From JAFGLY01 sp041309225 (GTDB lineage: Bacteria; Myxococcota_A; UBA796; JAFGLY01), in the NCBI GenBank assembly GCA_041309225.1, contig JBFYZZ010000186.1:1-17356 (forward strand): a stretch of DNA of 17,356 nucleotides, in the 5' to 3' direction. Of the stretch, positions 1-6,713 are shown one piece after another (the stretch's first letter is position 1; each line of letters opens with the position of its first letter). A program made the translations under genes and the position numbers. The notes below the pieces were generated by a model. It did no database searches. It was given only the letters and a program-made list of their open reading frames with translations, and had not been told where the DNA came from.

Positions 1-1
1 C

Positions 2-1432
2 TGCGGTGACGGAATCGACCAGGACTGCGACGGGAGCACCGTGGATGGTTGTGCATACACTGGAACCTTCGACCTCGCGTCCTACGGGATCAAGCTCGTG
101 GGGGAGGAAGCCTGGGACTATGCGGGGGGAGGTGGCGGGGCGCGGGCGGTGTCCGGTGGCGGCGACGTGAACGGCGACGGCTTCAGCGATCTCCTCGTGG
201 GCTCGTACGGGAACGACGAAAGCGGCATCGACGCGGGTGCGGCCTACCTGGTGTACGGTCCACTCTCGGCCGACCGCGACCTCTCCCTCGCCGACGCCAA
301 GCTCGTGGGCGAGGCACCCGGTGATCGGGCGGGATTCCATGTCTCGAGTGCGGGCGACGTGAACGCGGACGGGTTCGACGACCTGCTCGTCGGTGCCAAC
401 GGCGACGACGAAGGCGGCGACGACGCGGGCGCGGTCTATCTCCTGTACGGTCCCCTCGCGGGCGACCGGAGCCTCTCCCTCGCCGACGCAAAGCTTGTGG
501 GAGAGGAAGCCGACGACCTCACAGGGACCAGCGTCTCCGACGCGGGCGACGTCAACGGGGACGGCTTTGACGACGTACTGGTGGGTGCCTACGGAGACGA
601 TGACGCCGGCGACTGGTCGGGTGCGGCCTACCTGCTCTATGGTCCCCTCTCGGCCGACCGGGACCTCTCCCTCGCAGACGTCGAACTCCAGGGCGAGGCC
701 ACCTACGACGGCGCGGGGCAGGAAGTCTCCCGCGCCGGTGACATCGACGGTGACGGGTACGACGACGTGTTGATCGGCGCCCCCGGAAACGACGAAGGCG
801 GCGGCGACGCGGGCGCGGCCTACCTCTTGTACGGGCCCCTCGCGGGCGACCGGAGCCTCTCCCTCGCCGACGCCAAGTTCACAGGTGTGGAATCCCGTTC
901 CTTCGGCTATGCGGGATTCAGCACCTCCGGAGTCGGCGACGCGGACGGTGACGGGTACGGAGACGTACTGGTGGGCGCCTGGGGTGATGACGAAGGCGGA
1001 TTCCGGGCGGGCGCGGCCTACCTGCTCTACGGTCCCCTCTCGGGCACCCGGAGCCTCTCCCTCGCCGACGCCAAGCTCGTGGGTGAGGACGACGACGACT
1101 GTGCAGGAATGAGCGCCTCCGGTGCAGGCGACGTGGACGGGGACGGCCTCGGCGACCTGCTGGTGGGTGCCAAGGGTGATGATGAAGGCGGGCTATCGGC
1201 GGGCGCGGCCTACCTGCTCTACGGTCCCCTCTCGGGCAGCCGGGACCTCTCGTCCGCCGACGCCAAGTTCATCGGCGAGGACGCGGGGGACAGCGCAGGG
1301 GACAGCGTCTCTGACGCGGGAGATGTCGACGGTGACGGGTATGGCGATATCCTCGTGGGCGCCTCGGGCGACAGCGAAGGCGGCGAGAGAGCGGGTACGG
1401 TCTATCTCGTGCTCTGGGCCGACATGCCCTAG
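2..1432 (+). CDS. FG-GAP/integrin-alpha-like repeat protein, 5' partial
   Basis: The frame is open from base 2, so the true start lies outside the window. The first residues, CGDGIDQDCDG, match the MopE-type putative metal-binding motif that often precedes FG-GAP domains in Myxococcota. Seven tandem repeats of about 65 residues follow, each with a (L/F)xGE opening, a GDxxGDG(F/Y)xD(D/L)(L/V)(L/V)GA segment holding a DxDGDGxxD-type calcium site, then GAAYLLYGPLSG and LSLADAK. This is the FG-GAP beta-propeller blade pattern, and seven blades would close one propeller. FG-GAP proteins of this kind are normally exported, surface-bound or secreted, and bind calcium; adhesion or matrix roles are usual but not shown here. 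The protein ends on the last blade (VYLVLWADMP) with no sorting tail. Repeat family is clear; partner and role are unknown. Confidence 0.9.
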   Translation, partial: CGDGIDQDCDGSTVDGCAYTGTFDLASYGIKLVGEEAWDYAGGGGGARAVSGGGDVNGDGFSDLLVGSYGNDESGIDAGAAYLVYGPLSADRDLSLADAKLVGEAPGDRAGFHVSSAGDVNADGFDDLLVGANGDDEGGDDAGAVYLLYGPLAGDRSLSLADAKLVGEEADDLTGTSVSDAGDVNGDGFDDVLVGAYGDDDAGDWSGAAYLLYGPLSADRDLSLADVELQGEATYDGAGQEVSRAGDIDGDGYDDVLIGAPGNDEGGGDAGAAYLLYGPLAGDRSLSLADAKFTGVESRSFGYAGFSTSGVGDADGDGYGDVLVGAWGDDEGGFRAGAAYLLYGPLSGTRSLSLADAKLVGEDDDDCAGMSASGAGDVDGDGLGDLLVGAKGDDEGGLSAGAAYLLYGPLSGSRDLSSADAKFIGEDAGDSAGDSVSDAGDVDGDGYGDILVGASGDSEGGERAGTVYLVLWADMP

Positions 1433-1491
1433 CCCTTGCGCCCCGTGCGACTGCGCGTGCAGCTCTGCTGCCCGCTGTTCGGCCTTCCCCT

Positions 1492-1521
1492 TTGCGCATC
1501 GCCCGCTCTCGGCCGTAGACT
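1492..1521 (+). promoter_or_regulatory. Predicted sigma70-like promoter of the 1549 lipoprotein gene
   Basis: TTGCGC (1492-1497), an 18-nt spacer and TAGACT (1516-1521), then 15 nt to the ATGGAGGGCACCATG leader. The same geometry and -10 hexamer recur at 2950-2979, which is why the site is called. No start site has been mapped. Confidence 0.5.
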
Positions 1522-1548
1522 GGCTCCATCTCCAGCATGGAGGGCACC

Positions 1549-2505
1549 ATGCGTTCATGGTTCAAACCGGTCCCCGGAGCCTTTGCCCTCGCCGTCCTTC
1601 TACTCGTCGGTTGTGGATCCGATCCGATCGGCACTCCCTGGTCCTCGACGACCGACCCGACGGTGGAGCGGCCCGGGACCGACACCGGTGGCGAGGCCGA
1701 CACGGACACGGACATGGATGCCGACACCGACGCCGATGCGGACGCGGATTCGGACGTCGATACTGATGCCGACGCGGACACGGGTGGCGATGGCCCGTAC
1801 GAGCCTACTTGGTGCTGGATGGCGGCACCAGTGGACTCAGGATCCAAGTGGACTTCCCTGGCGCTCCTGGTCGTGGACATGGCTACGGGCGCGGTGACCG
1901 AGGTCGGACGCTATAACATAGGGATTTACGGTGGCTTCGTGACCGCAGGACTTGTGCGCGATGGCAGCACGTTCGTATTCGCCGGCCACGAGGGTGACGG
2001 AATCAGAGGGCAGCGCCTTCATACCTCCACAGAAACCCTCGAACGCTGCGTAGGGACCACACGTTCGGAGTCGGTCGCATTCACGGGCAGCGAGTACGTC
2101 AGGGTGGAAGTGAAGGGGTTTGAATTAAGGCGTTACGCAACATTCGAAGATCTCTGTGCCGACCGTCCGACCTCCTCGGTCCCCACCGAATGGATCGAGC
2201 GCCTGGCCGTCGAGGGATCACAGGTGTATGGGATGTGGCACTCGGACGACCACGTCCAGATCGGGAACCTGGACAACGGCTACCCGATTAGGAAACTCCC
2301 CCTCGAGGGCTGGGAAGGCTGGGTCTGGGGCGTGAGCATGGCGGGTGGCAAGCTCCATCTGCTGAGCTACCCGGACCAGTGGAGGGAGCAGAGGGTCGAG
2401 TCCTTCGATCCCCTCACCGGGGCGCTGATCGAGGCGGTCGTCGTCCCGGACATGGGCTACGTCACCCGACCGAGCGGACTCTGGTGCGAGGTCTCGGTAC
2501 CGTGA
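1549..2505 (+). CDS. Exported lipoprotein with Asp-rich stalk, unknown function
   Basis: 318 aa. An ATG at 1537 is in frame, but the GGAGG at 1539-1543 sits 5 nt before the ATG at 1549, so 1549 is the better start and the upstream ATG is part of the ribosome-binding site. The N-terminus is a type II signal peptide (RSWFKPVPGAFALAVLLLVG|C), predicting lipidation at Cys about 22. A linker with a D-T/A/S-D repeat (DNA about 1698-1782) then leads to a globular domain of roughly 230 residues rich in Trp, Gly and beta-prone segments. The order (VVDMATGAVTEVGRY, LVRDGSTFVFAG, ESFDPLTGALIEAV) looks like WD/Kelch/PQQ-type beta-propeller strands, but no family signature is clear. It overlaps the next gene by GTGA. 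Probably an envelope protein; function not recognised. Confidence 0.85.
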   Translation: MRSWFKPVPGAFALAVLLLVGCGSDPIGTPWSSTTDPTVERPGTDTGGEADTDTDMDADTDADADADSDVDTDADADTGGDGPYEPTWCWMAAPVDSGSKWTSLALLVVDMATGAVTEVGRYNIGIYGGFVTAGLVRDGSTFVFAGHEGDGIRGQRLHTSTETLERCVGTTRSESVAFTGSEYVRVEVKGFELRRYATFEDLCADRPTSSVPTEWIERLAVEGSQVYGMWHSDDHVQIGNLDNGYPIRKLPLEGWEGWVWGVSMAGGKLHLLSYPDQWREQRVESFDPLTGALIEAVVVPDMGYVTRPSGLWCEVSVP

Positions 2506-2933
2506 ACCGGTTCCGGGTTGTCCCAGCAGTCCACCTGGTCATCGCTTTCGTCGCCCTGCTCGCCCTCGGCTGCGACTCGGGCAAGGACGACACCTCTCCC
2601 GAGGCCGACACGGATTCCGACGTGGACGCCGACGCCGACGCCGACACCGAGGACACCGGCTACCCCTGCGGACCGACCTGGGAGCCGGTCGGCGAGGGGC
2701 AGGCGTGCGCCAACTGCGCCGGCGCCGTCAAGCCCGGGTACTGCGACCAGCGCTGCTACGACTGCCCCGACGGCCACGAGTACTTCGCCGAGTGCGATCG
2801 CGTGGCCGGGACCTGCCGCTGCCTCATCGACGACGTCGAGGTCTGTACCTGCACGAGCACCTGGCCGGACAGCAAGTACGACTGCCAGCCCGAGGCGTGG
2901 GGCGGCGCGAACTGCTGCTGGATCGCGGGGTAG
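2502..2933 (+). CDS. Small cysteine-rich lipoprotein
   Basis: 143 aa, started at GTG 2502 because it overlaps the upstream stop as GTGA and gives a clean signal peptide (NRFRVVPAVHLVIAFVALLALG|C, lipidated Cys about 24); the longer upstream frame has no signal sequence. After a short Asp-rich linker (about residues 32-49) comes a cysteine-rich domain with 14 cysteines spaced as ACANC, CDQRCYDC, TCRC, VCTC, YDCQ and NCCW. This looks like a disulfide-stabilised extracytoplasmic knot. The last 51 bp, encoding CQPEAWGGANCCWIAG and stop, are repeated at 3680-3730 after the next gene. It is probably translated with the 1549 gene. No named family recognised. Confidence 0.8.
   Translation: MNRFRVVPAVHLVIAFVALLALGCDSGKDDTSPEADTDSDVDADADADTEDTGYPCGPTWEPVGEGQACANCAGAVKPGYCDQRCYDCPDGHEYFAECDRVAGTCRCLIDDVEVCTCTSTWPDSKYDCQPEAWGGANCCWIAG
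2883..2933 (+). repeat. 51-bp direct repeat, copy 1 (3' end of cysteine-rich lipoprotein gene)
   Basis: Matches 3680-3730 at 50 of 51 positions by eye, the one difference being cgtgggg against catgggg. The copies lie 797 bp apart and bracket the promoter and gene of the 3007 lipoprotein. Weak similarity (ggaccac) runs about 10 bp beyond the stop codon in both. Confidence 0.9.
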
Positions 2934-2949
2934 GCCGAGGACCACCCGC

Positions 2950-2979
2950 TTGCCACCGTGCCCTCTCCTGCCGTAGACT
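2950..2979 (+). promoter_or_regulatory. Predicted sigma70-like promoter of the 3007 lipoprotein gene
   Basis: TTGCCA (2950-2955; 5 of 6 to TTGACA), an 18-nt spacer and TAGACT (2974-2979). The 15-nt distance from the -10 element to the ATGGAGGGCACCATGCGTTC leader is identical to that at 1492-1551, so promoter and leader look duplicated as a unit. Confidence 0.55.
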
Positions 2980-3006
2980 GCCGACGTCACCAGCATGGAG
3001 GGCACC

Positions 3007-3672
3007 ATGCGTTCATCCACGATCGTCCCCAACGGCGCGCTCGTCACTCTGCTCGCGCTCGGCGGGTTCTCCTGCACCCCCGAGGAGGACACAGGTCATC
3101 CCTGCGGTGATGGCACCCACTGGGACGGGAGCACCTGCGTCACGGACGAGGCGGACACGGATACCGACGCCGATATCGATGCTGACACAGATGCCGACGC
3201 TGACGCCGACGCCGACGCCGACACCGACGCTGATGCCGACTCGGATGCCGACGCCGACAGCGATTCTGACTCAGATGCCGATTCCGTGATCGACACCGTG
3301 ACCTACGCATGCGAGTCCGACGACGAGGAGTGGTTCTATGAGGTCGAGCTCATCGGCTGGGGTTCCGAGGTGGACCTCGACATCATCCAGAGTCCGGGTG
3401 GCGCGTACGAGTGGTCCGAGTCCCACGTGCTCAATCAGAGTGAATACGACCCGGATGGCACCTGGGACAAATACGACATCACACTTCCGATTGTGGCCGA
3501 CTGGAAGGACCAGATCGACAGCGTGAACACGCTCTTCACCTGCGAAATGGAGCCCACAATGACCTGGATGGTCTCCTCCTATGACCTCGATGGCCACTTC
3601 GTCGACTGCGCCGTCTGGGGGCAGCGGATCGAGTACTACTCCTCGTTCGGGTGCTGGGAAGTCGAGTTCTGA
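3007..3672 (+). CDS. Lipoprotein with Asp-rich stalk and paralogous C-terminal domain
   Basis: 221 aa. The ATG at 3007 is chosen because GGAGG lies 5 nt upstream; the in-frame ATG at 2995 is part of that leader. The signal peptide is RSSTIVPNGALVTLLALGGFS|C. A short Cys-containing segment (HPCGDGTHWDGSTC) precedes about 45 residues of nearly pure D-A/T/S repeats (DNA 3153-3286), probably an extended acidic stalk. The C-terminal 115 residues (about 105-221) run from WFYEVELIGWGSEV through DQIDSVNT, MTWMV and DCAVWG to RIEYYSSFGCWEVEF. The same domain, roughly 60% identical by eye, ends the lipoprotein at 9917-10555. I recognise no named family. The gene sits between two 51-bp direct repeats. 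Confidence 0.85.
   Translation: MRSSTIVPNGALVTLLALGGFSCTPEEDTGHPCGDGTHWDGSTCVTDEADTDTDADIDADTDADADADADADTDADADSDADADSDSDSDADSVIDTVTYACESDDEEWFYEVELIGWGSEVDLDIIQSPGGAYEWSESHVLNQSEYDPDGTWDKYDITLPIVADWKDQIDSVNTLFTCEMEPTMTWMVSSYDLDGHFVDCAVWGQRIEYYSSFGCWEVEF
3153..3286 (+). repeat. GAC/GCC hexamer-type tandem repeat encoding Asp-rich stalk
   Basis: Imperfect tandem GAC-GCC/ACC/TCG codon pairs inside the 3007 gene encode alternating Asp with Ala, Thr or Ser. Shorter forms occur at about 1698-1782, 2605-2652 and, on the minus strand, 12170-12230, each directly after a lipobox. Such tracts can change length by slippage in steps of six, which keeps the frame. Confidence 0.8.
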
Positions 3673-3679
3673 GGTCGGC

Positions 3680-3730
3680 TGCCAGCCCGAGGCATGGGGC
3701 GGCGCGAACTGCTGCTGGATCGCGGGGTAG
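3680..3730 (+). pseudogene. Remnant of the cysteine-rich lipoprotein gene (51-bp repeat copy 2)
   Basis: Eight bases after the stop of the 3007 gene, the sequence resumes the last 16 codons and TAG of the 2502 gene (CQPEAWGGANCCWIAG) with one silent change. Only the tail is present, with no start. It marks either a decayed tandem copy or the far end of a duplication that brought in the 3007 gene. Confidence 0.8.
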
Positions 3731-3881
3731 CGCGCGGACCACGTTCAGGAGCCGAGCCGGGAGCGGCCGAGATCGCCGTCTACGAGTCGCTGTCCATGGT
3801 GAACTCCGAGGTCGCGATGATCGTGCCGTCGGACGATGACCCGACCATCGCCGTCACCGTCTCCTCCTCGACCTCGCCCGC

Positions 3882-4010
3882 TTACCAGCATCCCGACCCG
3901 GCACAGCATGCTCCCAAGACGTGCCCCGGCTCCGACTCCCGGTAGACGGCCACCCTGCCGCACGCGGGGCAGGTGCCGAGCCAGGGACGGAGAGGGGGTG
4001 GGCGGGACAT
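3882..4010 (-). CDS. Possible 42-aa zinc-ribbon microprotein
   Basis: An ATG at 4010 opens a 42-codon frame ending in TAA at 3882, with an in-frame stop a few codons upstream. The product contains LGTCPACGRVAVYRE and ends GACCAGSGCW. CPxCG followed about 20 residues later by CC and a final Cys looks like a minimal zinc ribbon. Third codon positions are mostly G or C, as in the surrounding genes. A weak GAGG lies 9 nt before the start. A longer frame (3745-4257) overlaps it in another phase but lacks any domain pattern. The rest of 3731-4165 shows nothing convincing. Real but small, or a chance frame; conservation would decide. Confidence 0.35.
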   Translation of the reverse strand: MSRPPPLRPWLGTCPACGRVAVYRESEPGHVLGACCAGSGCW

Positions 4011-4165
4011 CGACGGGGGCCTCGGCGGACTGGTCTACCACGATAACGCCTCTGCGTGGGGGTCTCGACTCGGGATTACCACCTGCAGGAATTTGCTTTG
4101 ATCGGTCACCTTCTGGGAGTACCCTGTAGAGGCGGCGGCCGGTCCGGTCGCGGAAGGAGGCCGAG

Positions 4166-4606
4166 ATGAGGATCGCGTTCATGGCGCTCCTGGTCCTGGT
4201 CAGCGCGTGTGGGAACCCACCGGACCTGCCCATGGGGTGGGAGGATGCCGTGGCCATCGACGACTTGACCCAGACCTGGTGTGGCGGTTTCTGGGGCTAC
4301 GACCACTCACCATCTGTCTCCGCCACAAGCTGTCACCTGGGTCTACGGGTGGTTGGGAATGATCTTTGGTTCGGCTGTTCAGAGGAGGTCGAGGGCTTCT
4401 TCCGTAGGGACGGCGTTCTGGTGGGTGTCCTCGTTCAGCCAGCGGGCATGGACCCACGCGTCCCCCCACCGTGCGAGTGCTACATCGGCGTGGAGGCGGA
4501 GATACCCGAAGACCCTCCGGCAACGGTTTCACTGTACACGCGATCGGGCAATTACGAGGAGGATAACCGACCCATCTTCATCGGCTCGGACGAGGTGGTA
4601 CGCTGA
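4166..4606 (+). CDS. Small exported lipoprotein, unknown function
   Basis: 146 aa. A strong AAGGAGG lies about 6 nt before the ATG. The signal peptide is short and clean (RIAFMALLVLVSA|C, lipidated Cys 15). The mature domain of about 130 residues has six cysteines after the lipid anchor (TWCGGFWG, SCHLG, FGCSEE, PPCECYIG) and alternating hydrophobic strands, which suggests a small disulfide-bonded beta-domain. There is no Asp-rich stalk, unlike its neighbours. A possible promoter is TTGATC-N16-TACCCT just upstream (about 4098-4125). Its stop lies 2 nt before the next small frame, so it may head a three-gene unit. No family recognised. Confidence 0.75.
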   Translation: MRIAFMALLVLVSACGNPPDLPMGWEDAVAIDDLTQTWCGGFWGYDHSPSVSATSCHLGLRVVGNDLWFGCSEEVEGFFRRDGVLVGVLVQPAGMDPRVPPPCECYIGVEAEIPEDPPATVSLYTRSGNYEEDNRPIFIGSDEVVR

Positions 4607-4608
4607 CC

Positions 4609-4734
4609 ATGCGAGGCCGGGCGAAGGTCCAGCCCTGGCTGCTGGAGGAGGGCCGCTTCTCCTCGGTGACCAGCGACCCGAAGGCGGTCGACCTCGAGGC
4701 CTTCGCCCACCTCGCCTCTGGGACCGGCCGGTGA
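4609..4734 (+). CDS. Possible 41-aa protein, unknown
   Basis: The ATG at 4609 comes 2 nt after the stop of the lipoprotein gene, and the frame ends as GTGA, giving a 4-nt overlap with the next start. The product begins MRGRAKVQPWLLEEGRFSSV and has G/C-rich third codon positions. Tight coupling on both sides is the main support. Only a loosely placed purine stretch (GAGGTGG) could serve as a ribosome-binding site, so translation would depend on the upstream gene. No domain recognised. Confidence 0.4.
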   Translation: MRGRAKVQPWLLEEGRFSSVTSDPKAVDLEAFAHLASGTGR

Positions 4735-4943
4735 CCGAGCGCCTCCGAACCGGAGCGGATCCCGGGCTCATCCGGCACCTGCGCGCCGAGATGCAGCGGG
4801 CGACGGGACGGGTCTACCGGATCGACCTGGAGGCGCTCGACGTGGAGAGCCTGCGCGCGTTCCAGCGGCTGCTCCAGGACCTTGAGGCTGAGAAGGCGAG
4901 GGCCGTACGGCGCGCGGCGATGGAGCCCTGGCGGGGGTGGTAG
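4731..4943 (+). CDS. 70-aa helical protein, unknown
   Basis: Started at GTG 4731, overlapping the previous stop as GTGA; the longer frame further upstream is out-of-phase shadow of the lipoprotein gene. The sequence (TERLRTGADPGLIRHLRAEM, then VYRIDLEALDVESLRAFQRL and DLEAEKARAVRRA) is strongly amphipathic and charged, predicting two or three helices, possibly a coiled coil, with no signal peptide. It converges with the minus-strand GNAT gene, their ends being 35 nt apart. Function unknown. Confidence 0.55.
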   Translation: MTERLRTGADPGLIRHLRAEMQRATGRVYRIDLEALDVESLRAFQRLLQDLEAEKARAVRRAAMEPWRGW

Positions 4944-4978
4944 CGATGTCCCGGTATCACGATCTGGTCGGGGGTGGA

Positions 4979-5506
4979 TCAGGAACCGCCCCGGGTTGGC
5001 GAGGGTACCAGGAGGTTCTTCTCCATGACATGGACATCGGGATGTTGCTCGTCGGGACCCCGGTCGATCCAGGCGTGCTTCTGGTAGAAGCGCATCGCCC
5101 GTGCATTGGTGGGGCTGACCCGAAGCCAAGCCGAGACCACGCCAGCGTGCCGAAGAAGCGACTCGACATAAGTGTCGAGATGCTTGCCGAGCCCGCGACC
5201 GCGGAACTCGTGGATGATGTAGTAGAGCAGGACGTGGGCTCGATGCGCATCGTTCGGATCTCGCCTCACCTCCACCTGCCCGACGATCTGGCTTTTCAGC
5301 CAGACATGGACGCAGCTTCCTGGCAGGTCCCGGTTCTTCGCCGAGAGCCCATCGAGGTACCGCCGGCACTCAGGTCCTGCCTCCTCGTAGAATCGCTCGG
5401 GCGAGCCGAAGCTGCACTCGAACGAGTCCGCCCGGAATCGGACGGCCTCCTCCGCGTGGAAGACGACGTCGATCTCGCGGAACTCAAAGTGGCCGGGACT
5501 GGTCAT
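4979..5506 (-). CDS. GNAT-family N-acetyltransferase
   Basis: 175 aa from ATG 5506 (MTSPGHFEFREIDVVF); the frame stays open upstream to 5851 but that part is low-complexity and unlike the family. GNAT enzymes transfer an acetyl group from acetyl-CoA to an amine. The fold is visible in order: an N-terminal helix pair (HAEEAVRFRADSFECSFGS), a central strand (VHVWLKSQIVGQVEV), motif A with the acetyl-CoA loop (HVLLYYIIHEFRGRGLGKHL, RxxGxG type) and motif B (RVSPTNARAMRFYQKHAW). The length is typical of a single-domain GNAT. There is no good Shine-Dalgarno at this ATG. The substrate cannot be told. A fragment of unrelated coding sequence lies directly upstream (5627-5707). Confidence 0.85.
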   Translation of the reverse strand: MTSPGHFEFREIDVVFHAEEAVRFRADSFECSFGSPERFYEEAGPECRRYLDGLSAKNRDLPGSCVHVWLKSQIVGQVEVRRDPNDAHRAHVLLYYIIHEFRGRGLGKHLDTYVESLLRHAGVVSAWLRVSPTNARAMRFYQKHAWIDRGPDEQHPDVHVMEKNLLVPSPTRGGS

Positions 5507-5626
5507 CGTCGGTGGGGTGTGGGGTGGCGAGCGGTCTCCGCCCGGACGATCGGGTCGACGTTGTCCGACTAACCTCCTCCAGGGAGACCTCGGGTTGGCA
5601 CTCCACATGGGTGGGGCGGTCCCTGG

Positions 5627-5707
5627 CTCCGCCAAGGAGTCCGCCTGGTACTCCAGCGCGACCACCTGGACAACGGGCTTCGTCATCGCCAGCCGGCGCA
5701 CGGCTGT
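5627..5707 (-). pseudogene. Gene fragment shared with 6528-6614
   Basis: On the minus strand this stretch reads TAVRRLAMTKPVVQVVALEY followed by QADSLAE. It matches the frame at 6528-6614, which reads AIRRLGRAKPGVQVVVLEYT then AEYLTE and stop. The DNA is also visibly similar (gtactccagc followed by cgac-cacctg). The stop found at 6525 is missing here and the frame runs on into the GNAT gene. It is probably a leftover end of a duplicated gene. The rest of 5507-5839 holds only a small hairpin (CTGCAC...GTGCAG, about 5782-5798). Confidence 0.4.
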
Positions 5708-5839
5708 GGCAGCCGTCTCGGTCGTCCAAGGCGGCATGGGCGGCGGCGTGTCGGGTGCCGATGTCAACATCCAAGCTCCCGCCTGCACTGAAGGTGCAGG
5801 GCCACCAGGAGCACGGACAACGCCTCTACGGGAGGCTCC

Positions 5840-6394
5840 ATGCAAGCACAACTCGTTCTACTGCTCACTCTCTCGGCCTGCTCGCCGGATTCTGGCGACA
5901 CCGCCCCGGACGACACCGCCCCGGACGACACCGGCTCGGATCCGGAGCCTGGTGACCTCCTCGCGCTGATGTCTGCCGCGGAGGAGATCGTCTGGCAGGG
6001 CTGGCCCGATGCCCTCCTGGTGGATGTGGTGGGTCTGAATGACACCATCTCCGGTACCACGCTACCCGAGGACTTCGGCACCTGGTACCTGATGTTCTGT
6101 GCCAACGACGGATCCGGAGGATCAGTCGAGATCGAATGGACGGCCACCGACGGCTTCGCCGAACCGTACGAACACTCGGAACCGTACACGGGCGTGCGGT
6201 ATGAACCGATTCCGCGCACCCTCGATCTCGGCGGAGCATTCGATCTCGCCGATGATTCGGGCTTGTCCCACCCATTCACCTTCGTATCGGTCAACACGCC
6301 AGAGTCACCGGTAGTGGACGCCCGCTACAACCTCAAGCACGACGGCGGCTGGGTCTTCGTGGACATTGGCACGGGTGCGGTCACTGAGGAATAG
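5840..6394 (+). CDS. Exported lipoprotein with duplicated Asp-Thr linker
   Basis: 184 aa. GGAGG lies 4 nt before the ATG. The signal peptide is very short (QAQLVLLLTLSA|C, lipidated Cys 14), followed by a linker in which an 11-12-nt unit is repeated (DTAPDDTAPDDTGSD). The mature domain of about 150 residues has beta-prone stretches (WYLMFCANDGSGGSVEIEW, HPFTFVSVNT, GWVFVDIGTG) and a single internal cysteine. It belongs to the same style of surface lipoproteins as others in this window but shares no clear sequence with them. Its 3' end faces the eroded region at 6525-7280. Function unknown. Confidence 0.8.
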   Translation: MQAQLVLLLTLSACSPDSGDTAPDDTAPDDTGSDPEPGDLLALMSAAEEIVWQGWPDALLVDVVGLNDTISGTTLPEDFGTWYLMFCANDGSGGSVEIEWTATDGFAEPYEHSEPYTGVRYEPIPRTLDLGGAFDLADDSGLSHPFTFVSVNTPESPVVDARYNLKHDGGWVFVDIGTGAVTEE

Positions 6395-6429
6395 AACGCC
6401 AAGTGCGGCTACACGAGTCTCGCCGTTCG

Positions 6430-6448
6430 GCTCGGTCACAAGCCGAGC
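6430..6448 (+). terminator. Weak hairpin after the 5840 gene
   Basis: GCTCGG, a 7-nt loop and CCGAGC, 36 nt beyond the stop codon, with no T run. It may be a terminator of the G/C-rich type. Nothing else is visible in 6395-6524. Confidence 0.25.
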
Positions 6449-6524
6449 GTAGGCTCCCGACGATGGTCCGCGGTAGGCCGTCGCCCCCGCCAGACGAGCT
6501 CGGTGCCGCCCTAGGGAGGACGGT

Positions 6525-6713
6525 CTACTCCGTCAGGTACTCCGCTGTGTACTCCAGCACGACGACCTGAACCCCAGGCTTAGCCCTTCCCAGCCTCCGG
6601 ATCGCCATGGTGACAGCCTGTGCGAAGTCGTCGGCCAGCACGATGGACTCGGCCCCGTCCTCCACACCCAACAGGAAGCCCCTGACGCGGCTCGAGGTCC
6701 GGTCCCGGCACCA
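6525..6713 (-). pseudogene. Orphan 3' coding fragment, unknown family
   Basis: After the TGA at 6714 the same frame continues for 62 codons to TAG at 6525, with coding-like content at the end: GFLLGVEDGAESIVLADDF, AIRRLGRAKPGVQVVVLEYT and AEYLTE. An ATG overlapping the TGA (TGATG) starts a different phase, so a start there would need a frameshift near 6686 to enter this frame; a GTG at 6665 would give only 46 aa. The end is related to the fragment at 5627-5707. Most likely the tail of a broken gene that once followed the 6714 gene. Family not recognised. Confidence 0.4.

Noticed and set aside
3745..4257. 170-aa minus-strand frame
   Set aside because: Its upstream part is antisense to the start of the 4166 lipoprotein, and the rest has Arg/Gly/Asp-rich shadow composition with no domain.
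4937..5572. 211-aa plus-strand frame
   Set aside because: It is the antisense shadow of the GNAT gene, which has clear acetyl-CoA-binding motifs.
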